Source of the DNA: Nezara viridula | Taxonomy: Eukaryota; Arthropoda; Insecta; Hemiptera; Pentatomidae | Reading direction: 5' to 3' | DNA: 64,000 nt | Assembly: GCA_928085145.1 (NCBI GenBank) | Contig: OV725082.1 | Coordinates: 53,552,249 to 53,616,248, forward strand | Part shown: positions 23,134 to 34,717 of the stretch, one piece after another | How positions within the stretch are numbered: position 1 is the first letter of the stretch | Layout of the letters: every line of letters begins with the position of its first letter | Position numbers and translations under genes: made by a program | The notes under the pieces: generated by a model | Told to the model about the DNA's origin: nothing | The model's input: the letters and a program-made list of their open reading frames with translations, nothing else | Databases searched by the model: none

Positions 23134-24510
23134 CTTTAAAACTTAGCGAGTTACTATTCCAACTTAAACGGTATGTTCTGTTTTTCTCTGTCTTGATTTT
23201 AATCCTCTATCCTGTTAACTTCGAGGGTTATAGTAATTTGACTCTGGCGGTCAGCTGTAGGCGAAGATTATGGTAGGGTGGCCCTGTCGGATGGAGGTTA
23301 TTCTCAGGGCTGTCAGCTGTCACAGTTCATGGCCTGTCGCTGTCAACATGTGAAGGATTGTCTGGTTTGATGTAGAATAATGTGTATTCTAAACTAAATA
23401 TATGGTCGTATGTATCAAGGCATGGCACACACCATCAATAATTGGTATATAATACGTTCAAAAAATATTATTAAAAGAATTCATGTGTTGCTGTCGATTT
23501 ATGGAGACTCTCTTCTCCTACATTGAGCAATTTATCTATATGATGGTGTAGATGCAATGGCTTACATTATGTATTGATAATGTTTTTAACTAGCTTGTTG
23601 CATATTTCTGTTGATAACTCAAAATAGTTGAGAAAATATATTTAATCTTGCTGTGCCAGAGTTAAAACTGGCTTAAAGAGAGTTGCCTTTAAATCATTCC
23701 AATTAAGGTGAACTCTACCAAAGATCATTTCCCACAGAGTGGCCGAAGGTCATTTAAAGATCAATATATCTCCACAGTTTGATGTTAGGTGTCTTTGAAA
23801 TAGGTCTGTCCAGTAGGTTTACTATAGCTCCCGAATCATTTCAATGGTTTACAAAATTTCCTTATGAAACAATACTTAGATTAAATCATCTTACATAATT
23901 ATGTGATTGCAAAAAAATATTTTTTTATCGGTAAATTGTGGTTAATTATAACCAGAGGTATTTCAAATTTGCATATTTCGATTATTCCAATTACTTAAGT
24001 AAATGCAATTAATCGTTATTATAAAACTTTTATCTTGTATTGAAACTTACTATACCAAAGGAGAAACAGTTTTCACAGTTGAAGTGCATTTCCTTGTAAA
24101 AAAATTTGTTGATGTAGAACTATTATTATATGATTATAAAATTATTTTAAACGATAGAAAATTATATTTCACAAAGCTAATTTATAGAATATACGGTATC
24201 GCTAAAAACACCCACCTACAATAATTTCAAACCTTCTAATCAAAATTATTGCTACTCATAACAAAAGCATCTTCGTGCGTGACTAACCATACTCTACATA
24301 CTAACCTCCATCTTACAAAAGTTGACCAACATACAACGGCCCTTTACCAACGATTTTATACTAATTTATACGATCATCTCGACGTATTAATAAAAGACAT
24401 GGCCACACCTGTCGTACTATAGAACATGAGGAGGGGACTAAAAAAGCGTTGGGTGAAAGATCTCCGTCCTTAAATAACCTAAGTAATTGAAACAAGACAT
24501 GGAAGAGGTG
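23134..24510. other. unassigned; short ATG frame at 24003-24224
   Basis: 23150-23370 is moderately GC-rich with no recognised content. 24003-24224 is a 73-codon ATG frame on the plus strand of AT-rich composition with no family signature, and is probably chance. Confidence 0.35.
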
Positions 24511-24815
24511 CTCCTGAGTACTGTGCTTCCACATGCCTAACATGTCATGAGTTTCCAATGCTAAAGGCCTCAGGTTCGAATCCCGGCTCATGGCAAAAAC
24601 ATTATTTATTCTATGTTATTGGCCGTGGGGTGATCCTGGGTAGGTAGACCCTCTGGGGAAAATCTAGCCTTTATAACGTAGGTAACCTTAATTAAAATAA
24701 TTAATTAAGGGGAAAAACCCCGGCGGTTGAGCGTGATCTCGGTCAAATCACCTCCTTGCACAACCGTAGACCAAGAAACAGTGCTTTCCCTAAATACTAC
24801 TGAACCCAAGACCCT
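24511..24815 (+). mobile_element. tRNA-derived SINE (SINE-1), copy with intact B box
   Basis: The head contains a perfect RNA polymerase III B box, 'ggttcgaatcc' (24573-24583), in a tRNA-like T-arm context. The A box is weak. The body shares several blocks with the minus-strand copy at 32270-32545, including 'gcgtgatctcggtcaaatca' and 'gaccaagaaac'. The element ends near 'ctttccctaaatactactg'. A further fragment is at 39515-39590. Confidence 0.7.
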
Positions 24816-24843
24816 ACATGGGTATGTATATTTATATATATAA

Positions 24844-24877
24844 TTTTTTTTGTCAGATATATATATCTGACAAAAAA
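24844..24877. repeat. perfect A/T-flanked hairpin
   Basis: 'tgtcagatatatatatctga' plus flanking T and A runs form a perfect palindrome of about 34 bases. It could be a cruciform-prone site or a simple-repeat by-product. Confidence 0.7.
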
Positions 24878-24977
24878 TGTTTTGTTTATGACACAAAACC
24901 ACGAAATAAAAAATCTTCCATTTAATCTCTGCCCCAATATCTTTCTTAGGGTATAACCTTTTTCTTAGGATCATTAG

Positions 24978-25600
24978 AGTATTAGGATAGTTAAGCTGTC
25001 TTAATGCATATTTGGAAATGTTTTTCTGTTCATTTTATGGTTATTATTGCCAACTTTTATACTCTGCTTATTATATGAACTATTTTGAGTCTTCTTTTCT
25101 GTATAATTACCCTGGTTTGGATTATAATATTTTTAAAAAAGTTCCCTCAGTTTAATGCCTAACACATACATAAATTTATAACCTTCAGATTCTAAAAAAA
25201 TTGAAATAAAAGGATTAAAAATTTTCCAATAATCGATAAAAAGTGAACGTTATTGATTTTCAAATTATACTGTAGGTGTGCACGAAGGCTGTAGTAATTT
25301 TTCCGACAATTTTATCCCGCGGCTACTTAAAAAAGACTTTCTACTCTTATCAAAAAAGAATAAATTTCGATTTCGAAGGATCGATAAATATTGATATGAC
25401 AGGAACCGCTAGAAACGAGGTCTGCTAAACAAAAATGGACTAAGTGTTAAATAAAAAATCCCCGCCCACTTTGGCGCCTGCGTGGGCCAAGTGCTTGTGG
25501 TGTGGTCCCTCAGCGCATGCGTGGGCAAAACGGCAGCCCGGAGCATTGAAATAAATTCTGCTGGTAATGGCTCACTATGATCGAGGCACAGCTAGGCGCA
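24978..25600. other. unassigned; GC-richer patch at 25455-25560
   Basis: The patch contains 'gcgcctgcgtgggccaagtg' and 'gcgcatgcgtgggcaaaac', a diverged direct repeat about 45 bases apart. No gene is recognised. Confidence 0.35.
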
Positions 25601-25831
25601 AAGAACTCTACAGCATCTCTCATTAGACAACTATTTTTGAACGAAAGGTTGCTCCTTAGCCCACATTTCTGTCTTGCTGTATTATTCTAAAGGAACTCGT
25701 CCCAGAATAAATGAAGTATTATTATTATTATATAAAAATACTCCTGAATTTCATGGTAACCAGATATCAAAATTTCAACCAATTGGTGAAGAACTTTCGG
25801 AGATAAGCGGTTTAGAGCTCGTTAATAGCCA

Positions 25832-25833
<2 letters not shown>
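25601..25833 (-). mobile_element. possible Helitron-related fragment
   Basis: The reverse complement of 25710-25830 resembles 57931-58020 of the Helitron-like element, sharing 'atctccgaaa', 'cttcttcac/tc' and 'attcaggagt', in the same order. No terminal motif is present, and it abuts the A tract. Confidence 0.35.

Positions 25834-25890
<57 letters not shown>
25834..25890. repeat. uninterrupted A tract, 57 bases
   Basis: A pure run of 57 A residues. It could be a retroposon tail, a simple repeat, or an assembly-length estimate. Confidence 0.97.
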
Positions 25891-25891
<1 letters not shown>

Positions 25892-26512
25892 ATAAAAGAA
25901 AATCTGTAGAGAAACAGAAAGTATTCTTTGTATAATGATAAAGAAATAGTACGTAAAAAACAAACAACAGATTTAAAGTTCAGTGAAAATAAATTCTAAA
26001 AAGACAGTCATAACTATTTATAATCAGCCAAGGGAACTCAAAAGCAGTCTTGCCCTTCCACCTATGCAGGATTGTATGATAATAAAATATCTGACTCATA
26101 ATAAGACTAATTGATACAATCAATTAAATAAAAATAGTTCATCCTTAAAAAAATTATTGTCAGCAGATATGAAAAAAAAAGAAAAAAAAATATCTGGTGA
26201 GTCCATTCACACGACTTTCCTACCTATTTCAGAATAGTTTTTATATCTTTACATATGTTCATGAAGAAACAAAAAAAAAAATGTACTAGATTTATTTTCC
26301 TGAAAATTTATCAAAGAAAAGATTTGAGTACGATTTATTTGATAAACTAAAGCAATGTAAACCGGCTTAAGGTAGATCAGTGTAAAAAATTCAATTTTCT
26401 CTAATATTGCTGATTAAAAACATTTTGCCATAGCTTACTATTGTCAAACAATAATTTATGTTAAAAGTAGAGGAAATAGTGAAGATTGTGTGATGCGGAC
26501 AACAGATTTTCT
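25891..26512. other. unassigned AT-rich DNA
   Basis: Nothing recognised. The string 'tgtgtgatgcgg' near 26488 recurs inverted beside the related element at 28.3 kb. Confidence 0.45.
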
Positions 26513-27145
26513 TACTTTCACTTAGTCATCTTTTTCATTCCCTCATTCACCCCTTTCTGACACCAGGATATGAAACCGTAATCTTACATTGGAAATTGAA
26601 TAGCTGTAACTTCGTTAATAGTTCTCCAAAATGAACGATTTTTATATAGTTTTGTTGGTAATTTAATTACCTTTCAAAAGTTTTATTATAAATTTTACAG
26701 TATAATATATACTTAGGGAGTTAGGCCCCATAACATTTTTCTTTTCTTTATAACTTTTTTTCCTGAATTTTCTTTGGAATTAAGTCTATATACGAAAATT
26801 GAAACAGCAATTATTAGAACATTATAGGAAAGTTTCATCAAAATTGTTAGAGCCGTTTTTGCGCAACAGTCTATAGAAAAACATGTTTTTCATTTATTGC
26901 GCTCAAGCTATTGCGCACTGAGCACCGAATTTATGTCACAGGCATCAGTAGTCAAAACTCTACAAAAAAAAAAAGAAGCAAAAAAATCGGTTCAGTAGTT
27001 CCCGAGCAAATCTTGGCACAGACAGATCAATGGCTAAAAATGTGTTTTTCGGACTCGGGGCTCTGAAACGTATAAATCGAAAACCGCATATCGGAAATTT
27101 GACCCGATTGCAATACTTTCCTTACCTAGTATAGGAGGGAAAGTA
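26513..27145 (-). mobile_element. inverted-terminal element, family F, copy 1
   Basis: The ends 'tactttcact' and 'ggagggaaagta' are imperfect inverted repeats. The first ~40 bases on the minus strand ('aaggaaagtattgcaatcgg') match the start of the copies at 29337 (minus) and 53599 (plus). The interior differs from those copies. No coding capacity or clear target-site duplication is seen. Confidence 0.6.
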
Positions 27146-28065
27146 AAAACTAAAAGAACATATCGCTGTTAGATTGGGGTCAATATTTTTTTAGGGAGAA
27201 AAAAAGTTAATATTCGTTTTTTATGCCTCAAGAAATCCACGAGAAACCAACACGAATTTTTATAGTAATCTATAACAATATTTTAATCTAAATTGTTGAT
27301 AGCCCAACGTTCCACGAGCACATTTTTTTTGGGAATTTATGACTGAATAGACTGCATGTTATGACACAAACCCGACCTCCGTAAGCAAATCAGAAACTAA
27401 GCGATAAAGCAAAAACGATTGTGGGATAATTCAATTGAGGTATCCTTGATGGTTGTGATGACAGCAATGAGTTGGTTTTAAACTATGTTAGAGCATAGAC
27501 TAACGTGGTTGAGAGATGACAGAAGAAAAGCTAGAATTGAAAATAAAATATATTTGCTGGCTGCGAAGCTGCTAGAGACAGGTATTGCAAATAGAAGAGG
27601 ACCCGCCATCAGCGATAATGACCCCGCAGCCGGATACTCTATCATTTGACCAAGATAGCCCGAATAAAAAACTACGGAGGGAGCGATGACTGGGAGGAAG
27701 GGTTACCCTTGAGATCACAAACCGCAGCCCTCAAGGACCATAGCATCCACCTCTGCTCCGCGTTCCTGTGGTCTTCGTCAGGACATCATCATCATCTATC
27801 ATCGCTCGCAGTGTCCATCTTAATTTTCTATGATAGAAATAACGAGTCGATATTTTTGAAATAGGCTTGGAAGGAGAATTATAAAAACAAAAACTGACTG
27901 GACAACGGTTTTGCAAACCTTTGAATAGGATTTTCACTAAAAAAACTTCATTATCAGACAATAATAGGTTTCAATGGGAAAACAATGTAAAGAAAATGAA
28001 CTAACGATTTTAGAATTGTCAGAAACTTTAGTCCACGTTAATTAAAATTCAAAATCGCGATAATC
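27146..28065. other. unassigned; GC-richer stretch at 27560-27830
   Basis: The stretch carries overlapping short frames on both strands (27646-27864 plus, 27731-27961 minus) without family features. It includes a (CAT)n-like run near 27785. Confidence 0.3.
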
Positions 28066-29395
28066 GTTCTTCAAAAATATTGGGTCGTTTGTTCTATATA
28101 ATCTGGGTTTTTTTTTTTGTTTTTTTTGGGGGGGAGTGGAGGTTGCGAAAACGGCCTAATATTTTTGCAGCCTATTTTTCTCTCGATTTTATGATCAAAT
28201 TATTTTAAGATTCAAATGGAAACCAAATGGATATTCATGAGTTCGCAGTACCTCAATAAATAGAAAAGTTTACTGATCTCCAGATTGTAAACACCACATT
28301 CTCGAGAAGTTTTATAAATGCGCATCACACAACTTTCACTTACTAACCTTAGAGTAGTTAGGTATTTTCTCATAGAAAGTCGAAGTGAAGACGACGGTAT
28401 AACTTCATTTAAAACAATTAATTACCACGTTTTTCCCACCAATCGAATCAGTTAAATTTATACATTTGCATCTCTTTACATATCTTTTTATGACTGTGTA
28501 TAATATCAAACAATACTAATGCTTGTGGAGAAAATGGATCTTTGAGAAAAATTCTCAGTTTTACCGGAAACATTCATCACGAAACTCGTCGAAAATTAAC
28601 TTAACGTTAGTAAATATTGCATACTGTTCTATTTATATTCGTAAATCCTCAACATTTCGCATGAAAACCTTTTAAAAAAATTGTAGGTAAGTGATACATT
28701 AAAGATAACTAACAATATGAAAGCACTGTAAAGTGATATCCCGGGTATCTGTAAAAGGAGAGGAGAATCGACAAATGTTGGCTAAACAGTCGAGCTTCCT
28801 ACATAGCTTATACCTTACACCCTTATTTTTCCTTTAGTTACTAATAAATTTTCTTCATTCACTGTCTTGAATAATTTTTTTATAGCAGTGAAAAAAGTGG
28901 ACATTTAAGCCCTGTCAGTTTGTATCGACGAGGATAAAACCTACATCAAATTAAAAACCACTTAATAATACACCGACCTAGTGAGTTTAATCAAAATCGT
29001 TATAGTCGTTTTTGAGAAAATCGTAAAAATGTGTTAAATCGATTATATAAAGTACCACTTCCGGTTTGCTGATTTTTATCAAAAAGTTGCTGTAACATCC
29101 CAGACATATACAAACCTTAAATACGCAACATCAGTTTCATACATTTAGTTTTTGAGCTACGCTGTTAACACACACACTGACACAGAGAGATCAATTTGCG
29201 GGACTTGGTTATTTTATATTATTTTATATTATTTTAACTCGGTAAACTTAATACGTGTATTTCCGTTGAAAATACGAAAATTTCACGAACGCAATATTTA
29301 CTCTTATTATATATTTCATATGTAGGTAAGTGAAAGTAAAAAAATTGTAGGTTACGATAACATGAAGCCATTCACGAATTGTTCGCCTTTTACTT
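28066..29395. mobile_element. palindromic element family A, right half, interrupted by family F
   Basis: 28066-28320 matches the centre and inner right arm of family A. The arm resumes at 29340-29390 with 'gtaggttacgataacatgaa', continuing where it broke off. The left arm is missing. The interruption is the family F element at 28332-29337. Confidence 0.7.
28332..29337 (-). mobile_element. inverted-terminal element, family F, copy 2, nested
   Basis: A 1,006 bp element with perfect 12 bp terminal inverted repeats 'actttcacttac'. Read on the minus strand its first ~400 bases match 53599-54000, sharing 'gggatgttaca' and 'acacatttttac'. No open frame of note. It sits inside a family A arm, so it moved later. 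No duplication at the junctions was recognised. Confidence 0.75.
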
Positions 29396-30520
29396 AATTA
29401 ATTAATTTATTTGATAATTAACAAATCCTTCACATTTTGAAGTAATTTCTACTTACTCGGGAGCGGATTAAGCAGTAAACATTCATTTAAGACTCCCGTA
29501 GCAAAGAAGCTTCAAAAAATAAAAATACCTTAATTTAAAAGTTTTGAAAACAACCAGATTTTTTTTTAAAAATAATCGAACACATTTTAAAAATAAAATA
29601 TTATATTTTTGGCCTCTAAGATGGGTTCTTTGAATGTTAATCTGCATTGTATTGTGTTGAGTACAAGTAATATTATTGATTAATCATATTCTTTATCTTT
29701 AATCATTAATTTTTATTTATTTTTCTCATCGTGGGTAAATTTACTTAATACTTGTTAATTTTATTAATTATTACCCGTAAGCAAAGTGTGAAGAAAAAAA
29801 AAATTGTTTGTTTATTTGAAAAAAATCCTCTTTCTGAATAGTCTATTTTTTTTTATAGCTGCTTTTCCTTATTTTATAGGTTTCATTTCAACAGCGTGTT
29901 GGACTGCTTAATTTGGACTTGAACCGGGGGAAAAAATTAGAAAGTTGAAATATAGACTGCAATACTTATTTGATGTAAGTATTTGCATTATCTTCGCCAA
30001 CATAAATATATTTTATTATTGATTGTTCAGCTTTTACCATTGATTAATAGCCAGATAGATAAGACATTATACGATCACTTGTGTATTTACAGGCGTGACA
30101 TTTAACCAAGTCAAGACCGGTTGGTGCGGTGAAAACGGTCCCATTGGTGGACGGATAAATCAAGTGAACTTTGATGTAAGGGAAGATTATAGCAGCAGAT
30201 GGCCACATAATAACAGGCCCAGGGCAGATATCGAGGTTTTGAAATGCTAACAAGATTAAGGATAAGCATTCTCTTAATTTATAAGTCATAAGAAGTTTGT
30301 GCGGCAAAGGTATCTCGAAACGAAAAAAAAAAAAAAAAATGATTTATGTATTTGGCGCGTAGATCATAATAATCCTATTAAATTTGTATCATAACTGCAA
30401 TATTCAATAATTCAATGCTTAAATTAAAGTAGTTAGTAGCCCAACTTTTCATATTTATTCAAGTAATCACTTTTTTTTAGAAATTAATTAATTACCATTA
30501 AACCTTACTTACGCAGAATC
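29396..30520. other. unassigned; candidate minus-strand frame at 30044-30277
   Basis: The region is AT-rich except 30080-30250. There a minus-strand ATG frame begins near 30277 and ends at 30044, about 77 codons. It starts with a moderately hydrophobic stretch and includes two cysteine pairs ending 'LVKCHACKYTSD'. The residue use looks more protein-like than its surroundings. No family can be named with confidence. Confidence 0.25.
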
Positions 30521-30690
30521 TAGTGGGGATACCAAGTGGAAGGCCAAATACCAACAAATGGATAGATGTGAATAAACTAAAATGTTGCAAATCTTAATGT
30601 AAATAACTGAGAAGCAATAGCCACATGGAGAAGGTATAGATACATGGGAATATCTCTACACGGTCTGTGAAACCAAAAAAAAAAAAATCT
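30521..30690 (+). mobile_element. LINE C-terminal remnant with A tail
   Basis: Begins with 'SGRPNTNKWID', the conserved C-terminal 'GRPxxRWxD' segment of LINE polyproteins. It continues in shifted frames with 'NVNN' and 'EAIATWRRY', resembling the usual 'DWREIAxxRxxWR' ending. A 13-base A run at 30676-30688 closes it. At least one frameshift and one stop are present. Confidence 0.45.
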
Positions 30691-32207
30691 AAAACTTTCT
30701 AATAACTTCTATAATCGAAACAAAATATCCTGATAGTCTCCATTGTTGCAATAAAATTTTCCTAGACATTATTTTTTTTAAATAATACAATGAACATAAT
30801 TTTAATTTTCTCAAATATTTTGGGAAATGTTTACATGGAAAAAATATATATATTTTTTCAATCCTAACAACATTTTCGGGTCTTCATAATTATACATGAG
30901 AGGTGACCCTTCCATAGCTATATTACTCAATATATATTTCATTCTGCCATAAGAAAATTAGTAAATAGTTATACAGGAGTTAATTTATACCCTATGTAAA
31001 AATAAACAAAAATAAATTAAGTAGAACAACAGAAAATAATAATGCTAAAAAAAATTATATAAAAAAAACGTAAACGAATCAAAATAGTGACTTAAATTCA
31101 GGCATACGTTTATAAAATATTTACAAAATGCATTCAATCAGAAGAAATCCGAGTTTTTCCCCTCACTTGTGAAAAAAAAATGCAAGACTAGGAGATCCCA
31201 GCGCCTTTCACCCAGCCGCATCACTGGTAAATTTTTCTGAAGACGTTAAAGAATAAATTAAAGTCCGCATCATATTTTTTCCTTAATTTCCTGAGTAAAG
31301 ATGTCGAAGGTGATTGTTATCTCAAATTATTTATATTTTGCCATCGTTTTTACATAAATCATAAAAAAAGTCACCTTCTTCCGTGATAGATTTCATTGAC
31401 GAATTCGCAAATGTATTTTTGCACTATGACTATTGAGGTTGATTTACAGATCTGGCAATTAAATGATCAAAAAATCCAAATAAGTTCACTAGCATAGTTC
31501 TCGACATAAAATCTGTGTAATAAAATAAAATTGATTGGAAAAACGACATTTGACCGAGATAAATCTAATAAAACAAAATTTACAGCTCAGGGACGTGGGA
31601 CAGAATCCAACCCCAAAATTTTGTCGAATTAATTGTTCATTTGTTAAATAACTTGTACTTTCAAAATAAAAAACTTCGTTCTGTTTGTCGTAAGTTTCCC
31701 TATTGACTTAATATGGTTAACAGTAAATAGTCGATCTTGTAGACAAATATGTATCATACAAATATATAAAATAGAATACGTTTTATTTGCTTTTAAAATA
31801 TGTGAAACGTAGGAAATACATAATTATCAATAATTTGCATTTATTTTTCCTTTTTTTATGTATCGTTTGAATGAACACTCTTAACCTTAATACCTATTTT
31901 CGTACAAAAGTGACAGATTGTATCATTATTCCATAAAAAAAAATTAATAATATCTATTACTTATAGCTAATATTGTTTATGGAAAGCCGGATTCCTGTTC
32001 CTTATTAACAAATTAAAATAATAGGAGCAAGATAGTCAAAATTCTGTAATCGATACGATCGTGACTATTTTCTGAAAATATATTATTTATTCATTCAAGT
32101 GTGGATGTGCTCTCTGAACACTTTTATTAATGTCTTTAATTGTAATATCTCTCAATAAACATGTTTAAAAAAATATATATATTTATTTAAAAAAATATAT
32201 ATTTATT
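30691..32207. other. unassigned AT-rich DNA
   Basis: No repeat family or coding signal recognised. Confidence 0.5.
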
Positions 32208-32231
32208 AAAAAAAAAAAAAAAAAAAAAAAA
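32208..32231. repeat. A tract, 24 bases
   Basis: Pure A run preceded by two 'aaaaatatatatttatt' repeats. Confidence 0.9.
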
Positions 32232-32267
32232 CTGTGCCACTACAATTAATGGATCCAGTATACAATC

Positions 32268-32545
32268 TTGTATTCAGTATTATTTAGGGAAAGTTCAGTT
32301 TCTTGGTCAACGGGTGTGCAAGGCTATGATTTGACCGAGATCACGCTGGATCCTCAGATTTTTCTCCTTAATCAAATAATTACCTACCTTGTAGACAGGC
32401 ACCTACTCTATAGAGGCTGAGTGTGCCCCAGGATGGTCTCTCGACCCCAAGGATGACCCACAGCCGATAAAACAGAATAAATAATTTATCTGTCATATGC
32501 CGAGAGATCGTGAGCATTGAGAGCTCAGCCTCTCTCCCAATGTTT
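32268..32545 (-). mobile_element. SINE-1, minus-strand copy
   Basis: The reverse complement follows the copy at 24511-24815 across nearly its whole length, including 'gcgtgatctcggtcaaatca', 'gaccaagaaac' and the 'ttatttattctg' linker after the head. The B box has decayed. The head overlaps the start of the 213 bp tandem duplication. Confidence 0.65.
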
Positions 32546-32926
32546 ATTAATTTTCATTTATTTATTACTTTTCTAGTAATTCATTAAAAAAAAAATTCAA
32601 TTTAATATTGCATTAGTTTATATCTTTCAAAATATAAAAAATCTATATAATATGAAATTACATAAACTAGGTGATAAATAATCAGGACGCAGACATTTTT
32701 AAGATTTCAAATATTTAAGATCGTGAGCATTGAGCGCTCAGCCTCTCTCCCAATGTTTATTACTTTTCATTTATTTATTACTTTTCTAGTAATTCATTTA
32801 AAAAAATTCAATTTAATATTGCATTAGTTTATAACTTTCAAAATATAAAAAATCTATATAATATGAAATTACATAAACTAGGTGATAAATAGTCAGGACG
32901 CAGACATTTTTAAGATTTCAAATATT
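32506..32926 (+). repeat. tandem duplication, two 213 bp units
   Basis: Units at 32506-32718 and 32719-32926 both start 'gatcgtgagcattgag' and are nearly identical, with small differences in A-run length and a few substitutions. The first unit includes the head end of the SINE-1 copy, so the duplication followed the insertion. Confidence 0.92.
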
Positions 32927-33050
32927 GCAATACCTTCAGTGCCCAAAACACGCCCTAATGATGATTCACATGCCTGGGTTGAAACGACGTCACCAATAAA
33001 AACCTTAAAAATGACTGCGTCCTGACTATTTATCATCTAGTTTATAGTCG
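32874..33050. repeat. inverted repeat with ~45 bp arms
   Basis: 'aggtgataaatagtcaggac' (32880-32899) and the bases after it reappear inverted at about 33000-33045, with an 80-base loop. One arm lies in the second unit of the tandem duplication. It may be a small foldback element. Confidence 0.7.
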
Positions 33051-33630
33051 ACTAACTTCCTTCAGACCATATAAATAATTATATAAACAACACTTTATAT
33101 GAATTAGACCTTACATAAATTCAATAGTTAACTAAATAATGAAATAAATAACTTAGGTTACGGATTGAAACCATTATATGATACTTTTTTCAAATAAAAC
33201 CTGAAACAGCAAATAAGCCTGAGGTAATAATATGAAAACTATAAACTACTTCCATTTAGTAATTATCTTGTGATGTCATGTAATGGTACTCTTTAATTCA
33301 TTTTAGCAATAGTTTATATAGTGATGCAATTTTTTTTTAATCTACGCAAATTGTCGTAGCCATGAATCAAATCTGCAGGGAATTTGTTTGTGGTTTCTGA
33401 GGTGTTCACTGTTTGAAACTATGGAATGAACAGTAAAATGGTTATTTATTTTATTCCATAGAAGTAGCATTATGCACATTCAATATGAAAGAAAGTGGTA
33501 AGCGTCCTAAAGGAACAAACAGAAGAAAATATTTAGGTCAGATAATGGAAAAGTGACTTTGAGATTGTATAAGGAGGTTGTATATTAAGATGATAATAAT
33601 TAAATATGTATGAAATCAAAATAAAATGTA
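33051..33630. other. unassigned; possible LINE shred near 33485-33560
   Basis: AT-rich. A plus-strand reading around 33485, 'GKRPKGTNRRKYLGQIMEK', resembles the arginine-rich C-terminus of LINE proteins, but is short and uncertain. Confidence 0.25.
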
Positions 33631-33699
33631 TTACAACATTGTCTCAACAAAGCTGAATAATGGTCAAGTTACAACATTGTCTCAACAAAGCTGAATAAT
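33631..33699 (+). repeat. local direct duplication, 31 bp at 38 bp period
   Basis: The block beginning 'ttacaacattgtctcaacaa' occurs at 33631-33661 and again at 33669-33699 without change. Confidence 0.95.
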
Positions 33700-33878
33700 A
33701 GCGAATTCATTGTCAGAAACGAATTAATAATCAAAGAATTTTGATACAATCTATTCTAAGTTAGAACAAAAAGGTGTTCTAAGGGGGATTACTCTCGATT
33801 ATTTTTCTTCCTCAACAACGAAGGTAGAGAAGCAAGAGTATTCCTGCTTGAGATTGAACAAAATTTTGTGCTCAGAAT

Positions 33879-34192
33879 TAGTATTGCCCACATTGAGTCT
33901 AGCAAACTGAGTCTTGGTCTTGCGCAAGAGTCTCACAACAGTCTTGCAGTTACCTATTAGCTTATTGCTATACAAATATGATTGTAATTTTTTAGATAGG
34001 AGAAACCTAACTAAGCCTGAATGAAAAATTAGAAGAGTTAAATGCAAAAGTATATTGGTTATACCAATTCTTTACATATAGTAACTAAAAATGTCAAGTA
34101 TTAGTAACTATTTCACTTTAATTTTTATTTAAAAAATCGATTTTTTAAATCGATGCAAAGTACAAAACCAAGACCGATTTTAGGCAACACTA
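33879..34192 (-). mobile_element. non-autonomous hAT-type MITE, family 2, copy 1
   Basis: A 314 bp element with ends 'tagtattgccc' and 'ggcaacacta', flanked by ctcagaat (33871-33878) and ttcagaat (34193-34200), 7 of 8 matching. The reverse complement matches 41193-41583 along most of its length, for example 'tgtaaagaattggt' and 'aactgcaagactgttg'. A perfect palindrome 'tttaaaaaatcgatttttta' lies near 34129. There is no transposase. Confidence 0.85.
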
Positions 34193-34200
34193 TTCAGAAT

Positions 34201-34717
34201 CGAGTTTGTCCACTCGCGTTTTACGTTTCAGACATCAAGGATCAAAATTGATGTGACCTATCAAATCACCTACTACCGTTTATCCGGTTTTCATGCAATT
34301 TTCAGGAATTGTGCAAGTTGGTGCCTAGATGGTTCCATATCAATTACATTAAATTCCATATAATATTTCCGGTTGCATAACCGCAAAAGTATTTTCTTAG
34401 ATATGCCAATATTTTAGAAATCCCTCTAAATATAGATGTGGCTCAAATTAGAAAGAAAAAGTATTAATTGGTATAATAATGATTCTGTATCCATTTTATT
34501 GAATTCCGTACATCGATTCCGGCAGCGGGCACGAAAATGTGCTTTCTTAGGTATACCAATATTTCGAAAATAGCTCGTTTGATTTATCTGAAAGCTAGAC
34601 AAAAGTGAGAATTAGTAGTAGTAGACCTTGAGATATAGATAAGTATGGAACTAATGAAAATGATGAGGAATCTACTCTGGCTTCTCTTGGCAGACGTTTT
34701 TTTAACTCTTGCAAACT
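34201..34717. repeat. degenerate repeat of ~155 bp, two units
   Basis: 34340-34425 and 34495-34580 resemble each other in order: an 'attgaattccgta/attaaattccata' word, a 'tttccgg/attccgg' word, then 'ttcttaggtataccaatatt' or a close variant. Function unknown. Confidence 0.45.

Noticed and set aside
24573..24583. Perfect B box suggesting a tRNA gene
   Set aside because: No acceptor stem pairing or clear A box could be drawn, and the downstream body recurs elsewhere, so it is a SINE head.
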